Positions 43,780 through 53,954 of a DNA stretch of 64,000 nt are shown here, piece after piece. How positions within the stretch are numbered: position 1 is the stretch's first letter; every line of letters begins with the position of its first letter. Both the position numbers and the translations under genes were made by a program. The stretch is from assembly GCA_031841125.1 (NCBI GenBank), contig CM063108.1, positions 49,064,122-49,128,121 on the forward strand. The letters run 5' to 3'. The notes below the pieces were generated by a model. The model was given only the letters and a program-made list of their open reading frames with translations. It was not told the origin of the DNA and made no database searches. This stretch comes from Acanthococcus lagerstroemiae. Taxonomy: Eukaryota > Arthropoda > Insecta > Hemiptera > Eriococcidae.

Positions 43780-44156
43780 GTGTGGGCCGAGCTTGGTGAA
43801 TCGCCGGCCCTCTGTCTCGACCACTCCGTCTGCATCTTTTTCTTCATGATGGCCGAGACAAAGGCCGACACCCGGTTTCAACTGCTTCCGTTCTTCATCA
43901 TCTCCGGAACCAGGGTGTCCGGCGCGAGACGGCTGATCACACCGACGTCGTCGTCTTCTTCTTCATCGTCGCCGCCGGGATCGATCGCTGTTGTGGCCGT
44001 CCCGCGCCTCTCCTGCACCCAGGCCTCACACTCGAACAGGGTGTGCCAAGGTGTGTCCTCCGCCCCTCGATCACAGTGCGCGCACACGGGGCTCGGCGCT
44101 ATCGACATCCGATGTAGGTACGTGCCGAAACACCCGTGGCCTCTTTGAAACGCCAT
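43780..44156 (-). pseudogene. R1-type LINE C-terminal remnant
   Basis: The minus frame encodes FQRGHGCFGTYLHRMSIAPS, CAHCDRGAEDTPWHTLFECE and AWVQERR, the end of an R1-type ORF2 where a C-x2-C-x8-H-x4-C zinc-knuckle follows the RNase H/RT region. An acidic run of about 10 Asp/Glu residues follows, then ISRLAPDTLVPEMM and a stop at 43878-43880; past it the same frame continues with FVSAIMKKKMQTEW, suggesting a premature stop. Only the last 100-130 residues remain. It is much more GC-rich than its neighbours. Confidence 0.8.
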
Positions 44157-44372
44157 ATATACCTAATTTCAATTATAAAAAGCACTGCCTGTTACATGTG
44201 ACCAGCGAGTAGAACTAAATAAGCCTGAGTTGTTAGTGTGAGGTTTAATGAAGATAAGCCTCGGGGCCGAATTATTTCAAAACACCCCTCCCCCCTTCAA
44301 AAAAGGTTTGTTCAGAAAGACAATGTAGTTTCGGCGTTTGAATAAAATAATGCTTAGTGTTTTTACACTTTC

Positions 44373-44586
44373 TCTTTTCTAATTTACTCTCAACCCGAGC
44401 CCTGGAATCCGCTCTTTCGAGCATTACTTCAGAGACGTCGGAGAGGCTATTAGGGCTGTCTTAGCCCTCTTCTCATCTTGCCGAAAAATCGGCCTAAATC
44501 GAAATGTAGTGAGTTGCTACGTGGGCTCGAACCCGGGACCGCCGGATTCCGAGACCAGCGCGCTATCCACTCGGCCAACCAGACTA
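44373..44586 (-). mobile_element. tRNA-derived SINE, copy 3
   Basis: On the minus strand: GTTGGCCGAGTGGATAGCGC (A box), GGTCTCGGAATCCGGCGGTC, GGTTCGAGCCC (B box), GCTACGTGGGCTC-type head end, then the AAGACAGCCCTAATAGCCTC body and a TTAGAAAAGAGAAAG end. This copy keeps the best A and B boxes of the three. Target duplications are not obvious. The shared end TAAATTAGAAAAGAG defines the 3' limit of the family. Confidence 0.87.
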
Positions 44587-45481
44587 TTTCTCAACTAATC
44601 TCAGAATTTCACCGGAATCAATTTTTAACCACCAGGTTATTTTCAAAGCATCAGTAATGCGCTTAGAAAATCATTTGATTGTAGAAAAATTATTTCAATC
44701 AAATCTGAAAACACATCTGAAACCAACGCGAAGCATTGTTTGGGAAACTATTTTTTTCTACAGCACCAGAAAATTCATTTTTATTTGTATTTCATACACG
44801 CTGGCGTTTAGAATTCGACGCACCTGGGTAAGCCAACAGAAATCAATCTTTTTAAATGAAAGTTTACAAACTTTAGTTTCAGACCAAACAGCAACTTCTG
44901 GCAGGTTGGAGATGTTGAAAATCGAAAATAAATTTTTCACTCTACTCTAGGATTAAGGCTAATTTTTTATTAATTTTGGCCCGTAAAAGAAGTGCCCACT
45001 TGCCACTGAATTTCAAATTTCACTTTCACCTCAATAATCGATTCAGACGTTCATTCAGGTTCTTCAAGACTATTTGAAATTCATCTAACTCATTGATCAC
45101 TCATTCAAACTGGTTTACAACTCTTCCAAACTCCTCTAAGACTCACTTGAGACTAGAAATAGAAGGCTTCGTCTCCTGGCCACAGCATACTTGAATTTCT
45201 GTTTAAAGGGCTGTCAGTATATTTACCAGGCTGTCAATTAGTGAATCTGACCGATGAGCTAGGGTACTGCCTCTCTATCTGTCACGGATGTTGGCGTTTC
45301 GCGGAAAGCGGGTGGGGAGAAAGAAGATAATGCAGGAAGCCAGATTTTCTCATGTATACCGGGGTAGTTAGTTTCATGACTGAGGGTGATCAGGCCCCCT
45401 CGTAACCTTCCGACGCGATTTTAATTCTCAGCCTCCACTCGACTGCAATCGAGATGGATACCTATAGCCCCTCATCACTTC
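44587..45481. other. No gene recognised
   Basis: Short overlapping ORFs (44657-44950 and antisense) without domains. No clear repeat. Confidence 0.4.
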
Positions 45482-45808
45482 CAGTGTTACCAGACTTGGC
45501 AAATTCACACCATATCTTGTACATTTCAACTTTTTTGGTACAATATCTGGTAATTTCAACAAATTCTGGTACGTTTTGGCACATTTTCATTATTTTTGGC
45601 AAAATCTGGTACATTTTGTCATTTTTTGGTTCGGTTTGGTACATTTCAATACCGTCAACGGATTGTGGTACATTTTAAAGATTCTAATCAAAAAAATGTG
45701 TTCTACATTTTGGTACAATTTCAAAGATCGCACTTTTTATTTGGTACATTTAATTTGAAATCAGGTACAATCTTGGAAAATTTCTTGCTAGTACATTTGG
45801 CATCACTG
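45482..45808. mobile_element. hAT-type MITE filled with TGGTACA motifs (327 bp)
   Basis: Left end CAGTGTTACCAGACTTGG and right end TTGGCATCACTG are inverted at CAGTG-T-CCA. Flanking 8-mers ATCACTTC and GTCAGTTC agree at 6 of 8, consistent with an old hAT target duplication. Inside, TGGTACATTT or close variants (TTGTACATTT, TGGTACGTTT, TGGCACATTT, TGGTACAATT) occur about ten times on the plus strand at irregular 20-40 bp spacing. ORFs on both strands are by-products of this motif. Confidence 0.7.
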
Positions 45809-45977
45809 GTCAGTTCTCAGAAACGAGTCATTCACACACGTCACCCACTGTATCAGAAGGATAGCCGCTGTATTGTATGTGGCTGGTAGTTAATTTACTC
45901 AACGTTGAGAGACACGTGGCCCGGAGTACGCAGGCCACCATTTTTATCTGTGCCATTCGCCGTGCAACATCAATTCT

Positions 45978-46010
45978 CGTCGCGGGCAGCCTCGATCGTC
46001 GCCCGCGACG
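45978..46010. repeat. GC-rich hairpin inside a larger imperfect inverted repeat
   Basis: CGTCGCGGGC and GCCCGCGACG form a perfect 10-bp stem around a 13-base loop. Weaker inverted flanks GGCCACCATTTTTATC (about 45931) and GATGAAAATGGTGGC (about 46037) extend the symmetry to about 120 bp, suggesting a small foldback element. Confidence 0.65.
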
Positions 46011-46310
46011 CGTTCGTTTATCAACGGAAAAAGTAAGGATGAAAATGGTGGCTTAGCAATACCCGGGTTTATAGTACACTAGTAACGATTCACAAACGCA
46101 TACGTCATCGGCAGAAGGAAATACTCTACGCAACAAGAAGCCGGCAAAACAATGGCAAATTACCCCGGCTAATTTGCCATATAAGCTGCGTGACTGAATA
46201 TCACTTGGTTACTGCAACCAGACATACAGCAAATGGACTGAAGAGGAAACATCAATACTTTAATCATTCAAACTGTTTTAGGACTCACTCAGGCTACTTA
46301 TGGTAGGGTA

Positions 46311-46449
46311 CTATAGTTTTCACACAGGTATACTGGACCGCCATTTTGATTCTCAAGTTAGTACGAGCGTTCTCGGACGCGCTGATCAAAAATGTTCGGG
46401 CTAGTTCGGAATCAAAATGGCGGTCCATTATCCCTGTGTGAAACTATAG
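46311..46449. mobile_element. Foldback/MITE element (139 bp, 41-bp arms)
   Basis: The left arm CTATAGTTTTCACACAGG with TATACTGGACCGCCATTTTG and GATTC (46311-46352) is repeated inverted at 46409-46449 (GAATCAAAATGGCGGTCCAT through CTATAG) with about four mismatches. The spacer is 56 bp. It lies next to the 3' end of the Penelope-like element. Confidence 0.82.
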
Positions 46450-46459
46450 AACCTTCCTT

Positions 46460-47705
46460 TTGTAAGGTGTGCCAATTCACTTTTCCTTCTTCTGTATTCC
46501 AGAGCGCTTCCGGCTGTTATGCCATCATCAGTGGAGTACCCTAAATGAGACTTGTCTCTTGTGGTCCTGTAGTTCTAGTCGCGGGTATTACCGTATGGTG
46601 AGCCTGTTCAGTCTTGCGTTCCTATTGGTTGTCTGTGAATATGCAGTCTGTCCAATCAGTGGTTATTGTTATTGGTTGTCTGTAGTTGTGCAGTCTGTCC
46701 AATCCGTGGGTGTTATGTTATTAGTTGGAATAAGTTCTCACTTTGGAAGTTAGTTGTTGTATTTATTAGATTGTTTTGTTTTGTTTTTGCCTTTATTATT
46801 TCTAGTTGTTCTTTTAATTTTCTTTTTCTTGTGTTGTTTTCTGTGTGTAGGATTTTGTACTTTTTTGTCAATTTGTCATTGTTGTGTCCCTGGTCATTGC
46901 AGTGTTTTCCAAACAGTGATTTGTCATCATTTAGCTTCTGTGATTTTTCGTGTTCCTTGATTCTGGTTGTGAATTTTCTGCCTGTTTCTCTAATGTAGGT
47001 CATGTCACAGTGTTCACAGTCCAGTCTGTATACTCCGCTGCTGTTGTTTCTGTCCTTTGCTTCTGTTTCGTCATTGCTTATTTGTTTGATCAGAGGTAGT
47101 CTGTTTTTGATTCCGAGTTTTATGTTGTATTGGTTGAAGATTTTTTGTATTTTGTACGTGTGTGTTCCTGTGAATGGTATTGCTCCTGCGTATTTGTCTG
47201 TTTTTGTGGTTATTGGTTCGGTGTCTGTGTTTTTTGGTTGTGTTAGTTTGTTAATTATTCTGTCTACTGTTTGTGGTTGGTATTTGTTGTTAATTGCTAA
47301 TTGTTTAATTTTGTTAATTTCTGTTGTTCTGAGGTTGTTGTCTTTTAGTATGTTGACTGCTCTGTGGCAGTAGTTGTGTAGTGCTGCCATTTTGTTTTTT
47401 GATGGTGAAATGAGTCTTTGGGTATTATTGCGTCAGTGTGTGTGGGTTTTCTGTAGATGCTGTACTGTACCTTGTTGTTTTTTATTTGTATTGTAAGGTC
47501 GAGGTAGTTAATGGTCTTATTGCCTTTTTCCATTGTGAACTTTATGTTGTTGTTTATGCTATTTGTCTCTGTGAGGAATTGGTCTAGTTGTCTGTCTGTT
47601 CCTGTCCAGATGATCAATATGTCGTCTACATATCGCGTCCATAGCTTTATGTTTTTCTTGTGTTTGCTGGAAGGAAAAGTGAATTGGCACACCCTACAAA
47701 AGGAA
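46460..47705 (-). mobile_element. 5'-truncated Penelope-like element
   Basis: The element runs on the minus strand from about 47705 to 46460 and contains the end of the RT and the GIY-YIG endonuclease (see the pseudogene entry). Its two outer ends carry the same sequence in opposite orientation: CTTTTGTAAGGTGTGCCAAT with TCACTTTTCC at about 46456-46486, and GGAAAAGTGAATTGGCACAC with CCTACAAAAG at about 47671-47702. Inverted or partial-tandem end structures are characteristic of Penelope elements. 46500-46712 is the 3' UTR, with a repeated ATTGGACAGACTGCA motif (two copies on the minus strand). Confidence 0.8.
46713..47692 (-). pseudogene. Penelope-like RT C-terminus and GIY-YIG endonuclease
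   Basis: The first part (47692-47392) carries the Penelope RT palm end: LWTRYVDDILIIW (catalytic YVDD), NNNIKFTMEKGNKTINYLDL and YSIYRKPTHTDAIIPKDSFH. A frameshift in an A-run at about 47392-47400 moves to the second frame (47390-46713): MAALHNYCHRAVNILKDN, a linker, IPFTGTHTYKIQKIFNQY, then the endonuclease SGVYRLDCEHCDMTYIRETG with RKFTTRIKEHEKS and a His-rich segment. The Gly of the YIG motif is Arg here (YIR), a likely inactivating change; the Cys pair (CEHC) of the zinc-binding insert is kept. The N-terminal RT is absent. In intact elements the RT copies the RNA at a nick made by the endonuclease. Confidence 0.88.
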
Positions 47706-50173
47706 TATTACCAAGTTCACTCACACTCCAAAATGGACACTATAGAACCTTGCTTACGGGTACTCCGTTAAAAGACCAATTCAGGTTCTTCAATCTCACT
47801 GAGCCGTTGTAATACTTGTTGAGATTGCAACAGACGACAGAGACCCACCAACATAGATCGGTCCCCCTCAACCTGCATCCGAGTTACACATCCATGAACT
47901 GTCAAAACTGAAGTAAAACATATTTCTTCTATAGATATGTTTCTATATCATCTCGTTGTAAATGGTGCTTTCTCAGAGCTGTTGTTTCTCCGCGAATACT
48001 CGCGGCGCTAGATTGAAATGCCACCGTGACAGATCGAGCCGATCACGGCTGCATCTCTCGACGACGTATTCTCAAATTTCTACACCCCCGTTTTGTCAGG
48101 CAGTGTGGACTAGCGCGGGCGCTATCGGGGGAGGATGAAAAAGATTATGAAAAATGAAATCAATTTCACGCTACGACGTTGAAAAAGCACGAATTATTCG
48201 TCGCGTACAACGAACCGCGATTTCCATTTTCGTTCGATTTAGCCGAAGATGTACACGAGTAAGCATACAAATACTCGAATACATGCATAGATATGTAATC
48301 TATATGTCTACCCCCTCTCGTGTACAGCACACATACGCGTAAGTATGCACTATGAGAGGGCCTACACTTTGTTACAAATGGAAACGAAAAAGCGATACGA
48401 AAACCCGAGCCAAGGATTACTTGCCAACGCTGACTGGGTGGCGCAGGCTCTCTCCTTCGTACTGAATAGAACGTGGACTACGAAAATTGTACATACACGA
48501 AAATTATTTCCAAAATTAAGTTATTAATTAGCGTATTTTTATCGAGACTCCGATCACGGAGTGATTTACATCAGATTTGTGCGGACGTGGGCATCTCAAC
48601 TGAACCAGTTTTACATCCCACCCGAGATGTCAAAATTTCTCGCTGTACAAGATTAAAGTCTTCATTTGGAACGAGATAATCGGACGAATGAACGAGTTGA
48701 GGTAACTACTTAATCGATTAACATTGTACGCTGTTCCAATTTGATCTAATTACATTGACTACGCTGACCTCTGACTTCAACAGCACAAGTTGTTTAGAGA
48801 TGCAGACGATTTTCTAGCGAGTCAAAATTCGGGATAACACAAACATAATTACACACTTTGTGCATGCAAACGTGTTTTGGATGGTCTTTGGGTCGCTGGC
48901 TGTCGAATTTGGCAGATGAGAGCCTTTGCGAGGGTTCTGAAATCTCAGATCTGAGCAGTGATCACTAGCAAAGCCACAATCAGTTAAAACTCGCTTCAAG
49001 GACGAATTCAGATCTGGAAAGCTACCGGCAAAACTCCACAGCATCGGCCCAAATGTTCACCTTCATTACTCTTTCACAATGCCTCACTTTCCTCCTCTCT
49101 CCCTTCCGGTCACTATATTACGTGTAGCGGCCCGAAGCTACCTAATATACGGGTTGAAATCTTTTAGAAATTAGGCCGGTTCACCCGGAAATTTCCCGGT
49201 AATTTACACAGCCTACGCGCCTCTGGCAAGGGCGTAGCGAAGTGAATCCGATTGGGAGAGGAGGGTAGACGAATTTCCTAACTGGAGGGTTTCAAATTTT
49301 GTGAGCAGAGCGAGTGAAAAGAATTTTGAGATTTTTCTCATGATTTTAGTTTTCCCGATTTGAACGGTATTTCTCAAAACTTTTCCAACCTACCCAACAT
49401 GATTAGGGAAGAAGCTCTCCCCGGTCACTACCCCCCCCCCCCGGCTTCTAGACTTGTATTGGTAAAACTGTTGAGATTCACCCCATCTCTTCTAGATCTA
49501 ATTCAATTGTTTTCATAATTCATTCGCTGTGTAAAAATATTGGTTTCCAACCATTAATTCGTTGCGACGATCCTCTCCTTTTAAATTTACATCTTTGTAC
49601 AAATCGTTACATCGCCCCGTCTGGCTATTTCCTGGGTAACACGATGCCAGTGTCTAACAAAATCTTTTGTCTCCTGCATTTCTGTTCAGCCGGTACGTGA
49701 CCTTTTCAATACCACGTCCTTCTCCTTCTTATTCTCTGTTTCGACGATCGGCCGAGTAGTGCATTAGTAAAGTTTTCATCAGTTTATGTTTTGTAGCTCA
49801 GGAGTCCTGACATCCGATCAGTTTTAGTTCAATTGCAGTTCTGTTACAGTTGCTTTCACTATCTGTCGTACAATACACGAGCTTATTACACTCTCTCGTC
49901 GTTTTGATTTCGACTGCCCTCGCTGCGGTCCGGATTAAATACTTCTTTCTCTTTCGCGAACCCTAAAAATTCCGCAACTGGCGGGTAATTATGTTTAAGG
50001 TCCTTCTTCCCCTGAACATAAGAATTGATAGATGAAACGTAACTGAAATTAGAATGAAATTAATGTAGAAAGCGTTCGTGACACTACATACACACATACG
50101 CACACTAACAAGTAACAACTAACAACACATGTACGGAGGTACGGGGAGCGCAGATCGCCTGTCTCAAAGAAAA
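47373..50173 (+). repeat. 2.8-kb direct duplication, copy 1
   Basis: From TTGTGTAGTGCTGCCATTTT at 47373 to CTGTCTCAAAGAAAA before 50174 the sequence is repeated at 50174-52968 with an offset of 2800 falling to 2795. It contains the RT part of the Penelope-like element plus about 2.4 kb of non-coding DNA (CpG-rich at about 47960-48240, a C-run at 49432-49442 and pyrimidine-rich parts). No other gene is recognisable; the antisense ORF 48814-49044 is identical in copy 2 but has no domain. Confidence 0.95.
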
Positions 50174-52968
50174 GTTGTGTATGCTGCCATTTTGTTTTTT
50201 GATGGTGAAATGAGTCTTTGGGTATTATTGCGTCAGTGTGTGTGGGTTTTTTTGTAGATGCTGTACTGTACCTTGTTTTTTTTTTATTTGTATTGTAAGG
50301 TCGAGGTAGTTAATGGTCTTATTGCCTTTTTCCATTGTGAACTTTATGTTGTTGTTTATGCTATTTGTCTCTGTGAGGAATTGGGCTAGTTGTCTGTCTG
50401 TTCCTGTCCAGATGATCAATATGTCGTCTACATATCGCGTCCATAGCTTTATGTTTTTCTTGTGTTTGCTGGAAGGAAAAGTGAATTGGCACACCCTACA
50501 AAAGGAATATTACCAAGTTCACTCACACTCCAAAATGGACACTATAGAACCTTGCTTACGGGTACTCCGTTAAAAGACCAATTCAGGTTCTTCAATCTCA
50601 CTGAGCCGTTGTAATACTTGTTGAGATTGCAACAGACGACAGAGACCCACCAACATAGATCGGTCCCCCTCAACCTCATCCGAGTTACACATCCATGAAC
50701 TGTCAAAACTGAAGTAAAACATATTTCTTCTATAGATATGTTTCTATATCATCTCGTTGTAAATGGTGCTTTCTCAGAGCTGTTTGTTTCTCCGCGAATA
50801 CTCGCGGCGCTAGATTGAAATGCCACCGTGACAGATCGAGCCGATCACGGCTGCATCTCTCGACGACGTATTCTCAAATTTCTACACCCCCGTTTTGTCA
50901 GGCAGTGTGGACTAGCGCGGGCGCTATCGGGGGAGGATGAAAAAGATTATGAAAAATGAAATCAATTTCACGCTACGACGTTGAAAAAGCACGAATTATT
51001 CGTCGCGTACAACGAACCGCGATTTCCATTTTCGTTCGATTTAGCCGAAGATGTACACGAGTAAGCATACAAATACCGAATACATGCATAGATATGTAAT
51101 CTATATGTCTACCCCCTCTCGTGTACAGCCCCACATACGCGTAAGTATGCACTATGAGAGGGCCTACACTTTGTTACAAATGGAAACGAAAAAGCGATAC
51201 GAAAACCCGAGCCAAGGATTACTTGCCAACGCTGACTGGTGGCGCAGGCTCTCTCCTTCGTACTGAATAGAACGTGGACTACGAAAATTGTACATACACG
51301 AAAATTATTTCCAAAATTAAGTTATTAATTAGCGTATTTTATCGAGACGCCGATCACGGAGTGATTTACATCAGATTTGTGCGGACGTGGGCATCTCAAC
51401 TGAACCAGTTTTACATCCCACCCGAGATGTCAAAATTTCTCGCTGTACAAGAATAAAGTCTTCATTTGGAACGAGATAATCGGACGAATGAACGAGTTGA
51501 GGTAACTACTTAATCGATTAACATTGTACGCTGTTCCAATTTGATCTAATTACACTGACTACGCTGACCTCCGACTTCAACAGCACAAGTTGTTTAGAGA
51601 TGCAGACGATTTTCTAGCGAGTCAAAATTCGGGATAACACAAACATAATTACGCACTTTGTGCATGCAAACGTGTTTTGGATGGTCTTTGGGTCGCTGGC
51701 TGTCGAATTTGGCAGATGAGAGCCTTTGCGAGGGTTCTGAAATCTCAGATCTGAGCAGTGATCACTAGCAAAGCCACAATCAGTTAAAACTCGCTTCAAG
51801 GACGAATTCAGATCTGGAAAGCTACCGGCAAAACTCCACAGCATCGGCCCAAATGTTCACCTTCATTACTCTTTCACAATGCCTCACTTTCCTCCTCTCT
51901 CCCTTCCGGTCACTATATTACGTGTAGCGGCCCGAAGCTACCTAATATACGGGTTGAAATCTTTTAGAAATTAGGCCGGTTCACCCGGAAATTTCCCGGT
52001 AATTTACACAGCCTACGCGCCTCTGGCAAGGGCGTAGCGAAGTGAATCCGATTGGGAGAGGAGGGTAGACGAATTTCCTAACTGGAGGGTTTCAAATTTT
52101 GTGAGCAGAGCGAGTGAAAAGAATTTTGAGATTTTTCTCATGATTTTAGTTTTCCCGATTTGAACGGTATTTCTCAAAACTTTTCAACCTACCCAACATG
52201 ATTAGGGAAGAAGCTCTCCCCGGTCACTACCCCCCCCCCCGGCTTCTAGACTTGTATTGGTAAAACTGTTGAGATTCACCCCATCTCTTCTAGATCTAAT
52301 TCAATTGTTTTCATAATTCATTCGCTGTGTAAAAATATTGGTTTCCAACCATTAATTCGTTGCGACGATCCTCTCCTTTTAAATTTACATCTTTGTACAA
52401 ATCGTTACATCGCCCCGTCTGGCTATTTCCTGGGTAACACGATGCCAGTGTCTAACAAAATCTTTTGTCTCCTGCATTTCTGTTCAGCCGGTACGTGACC
52501 TTTTCAATACCACGTCCTTCTCCTTCTTATTCTCTGTTTCGACGATCGGCCGAGTAGTGCATTAGTAAAGTTTTCATCAGTTTATGTTTTGTAGCTCAGG
52601 AGTCCTGACATCCGATCAGTTTTAGTTCAATTGCAGTTCTGTTACAGTTGCTTTCACTATCTGTCGTACAATACACGAGCTTATTACACTCTCTCGTCGT
52701 TTTGATTTCGAATGCCCTCGCTCGGTCCGGATTAAATACTTCTTTATCTTTCGCGAACCTAAAATTCCGCAACTGGCGGGTAATTATGTTTAAGGTCCTT
52801 CTTCCCCTGAACATAAGAATTGATAGATGAAACGTAACTGAAATTAGAATGAAATTAATGTAGAAAGCGTTCGTGACACTACATACACACATACGCACAC
52901 TAACAAGTAACAACTAACAACACATGTACGGAGGTACGGGGAGCGCAGATCGCCTGTCTCAAAGAAAA
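50174..52968 (+). repeat. 2.8-kb direct duplication, copy 2
   Basis: Nearly identical to copy 1. Differences are mostly single-base indels, many in homopolymers: GTTGTTTC versus GTTTGTTTC at about 50782, ATACTCG versus ATACCG at about 51074, C-run length at 52229, GGTGGCG versus GTGGCG at about 51240, plus a few substitutions. The junction TTGTGTA-TGCTGCC at 50174 has lost one G relative to 47373. There is no spacer between copies. Confidence 0.95.
50183..50506 (-). pseudogene. Penelope-like RT fragment (duplicated piece)
   Basis: Minus-strand copy of the 47383-47706 segment: YVDDILIIW, NNNIKFTMEKGNKTINYLDL, then a frameshift at a run of T (about 50277) that truncates the frame after QIKKKQG. 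The A-run that breaks copy 1 at 47392 is the same length here (50192), so that lesion predates the duplication, while the 50277 lesion is new. The endonuclease is not included. Confidence 0.85.
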
Positions 52969-53487
52969 AAATTCGTGAATGTAATTGCGGTAGGTTCAAT
53001 CTTCTTATAACTAAAAAAAAAGCAACTTGTACATATTTCCAAGTTATAGTATAAAATTTTTTCATCGATAGTTTCGAAATATTTGCAATCGAATTAATCA
53101 CGTGCTCTTATCAGAATTTACTAACACAATCATAAAACGCATTTTTGATGTATGCATGGAAAATTAATTTAGCAGTTTTATTTCTGTCTTTATAATAGTG
53201 CGAAGTATTTAGAAAAATAACTTACAATGCAAGAGGGTAGGTTCCCATTGACATACTCATGCCATTGCTCAACTCGCCTTCGGCTCGTTTCACAAACTCT
53301 ACACTCGTTGTCAAAAGCTCACTTTACCCTCTTGTATAGTAATCTACTATTTCTAACCAATATGGTGTAAAGTAAATAAAGATGAATGAAAAAAATTTGA
53401 AAGGAATGTACGTCATGAGTCTTCACAACAGCGACAGTCACGAGGTGCACTTTCTCTGCATTTCCATGAATAAGCGAAAATGAGATA
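52969..53487. other. No gene recognised
   Basis: AT-rich sequence after the duplication. A GCCATTGCTCAACTCGCC-type segment near 53263 has no coding support. Confidence 0.4.
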
Positions 53488-53685
53488 CCGTATTTCCGGG
53501 AATATAAACCGCCCTGGCTGATAGCTGATAAGTCGCAGGCAAGTTTTGTGGATGCTGAAAAAAAAGAAAAGAAAAAAAAAAGAATTTACTTGAGTATTTA
53601 CGCACCTCGCATTTAAGCCGAACCCCACTTTTGAGAAGCTAAAACATAGAAAAAAGGTGTGGCTTTTACATTCCCGGAAATACGG
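53488..53685. mobile_element. MITE with 18-20-bp TIR and TA flanks (198 bp)
   Basis: CCGTATTTCCGGGAATATAA at the left and TTACATTCCCGGAAATACGG at the right are inverted with one mismatch. TA lies on both sides (53486-53487 and 53686-53687), as for TA-targeting DNA elements. An A-rich AAAAAAGAAAAG run at 53559-53583 is internal. No coding sequence. Confidence 0.8.
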
Positions 53686-53763
53686 TATGTCATTCTCGTA
53701 TTCAGGGTCGAGGATAAGGGGTGCAGGTTTTGGTCGTTCAGGGAAATTTCCATTCAGGTAGAA

Positions 53764-53946
53764 CAGGGGTTCCCAACAAAAAATTTCCAAGGACCCCTTA
53801 TGTATATAATGCATTTAAATATACTTCAAATTTGCTAAAACTGTCGAATTCCTGACGAACAAAACATTTTCGGATCAGCTCGCGGACCCCTAAGTCACCC
53901 TCCGTGGACCCCCGGAGGTCCACGGACCACCTGTTAGGAACCACTG
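53764..53946. mobile_element. hAT MITE (183 bp) with perfect 8-bp TSD
   Basis: Ends CAGGGGTTCCCAAC and GTTAGGAACCACTG are inverted at 12 of 14 positions (the common hAT end CAGTGGTTCCCAAC). AGGTAGAA is duplicated exactly at 53756-53763 and 53947-53954. A secondary hairpin GTGGACCCCCGGAGGTCCAC is at about 53903-53922. No coding sequence. Confidence 0.95.
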
Positions 53947-53954
53947 AGGTAGAA

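Noticed and set aside
48814..49044. 76-codon minus-strand ORF conserved in both duplication copies (also 51614-51844)
   Set aside because: Its conservation follows from the near-identity of the whole 2.8-kb duplication, so it is no evidence for coding.
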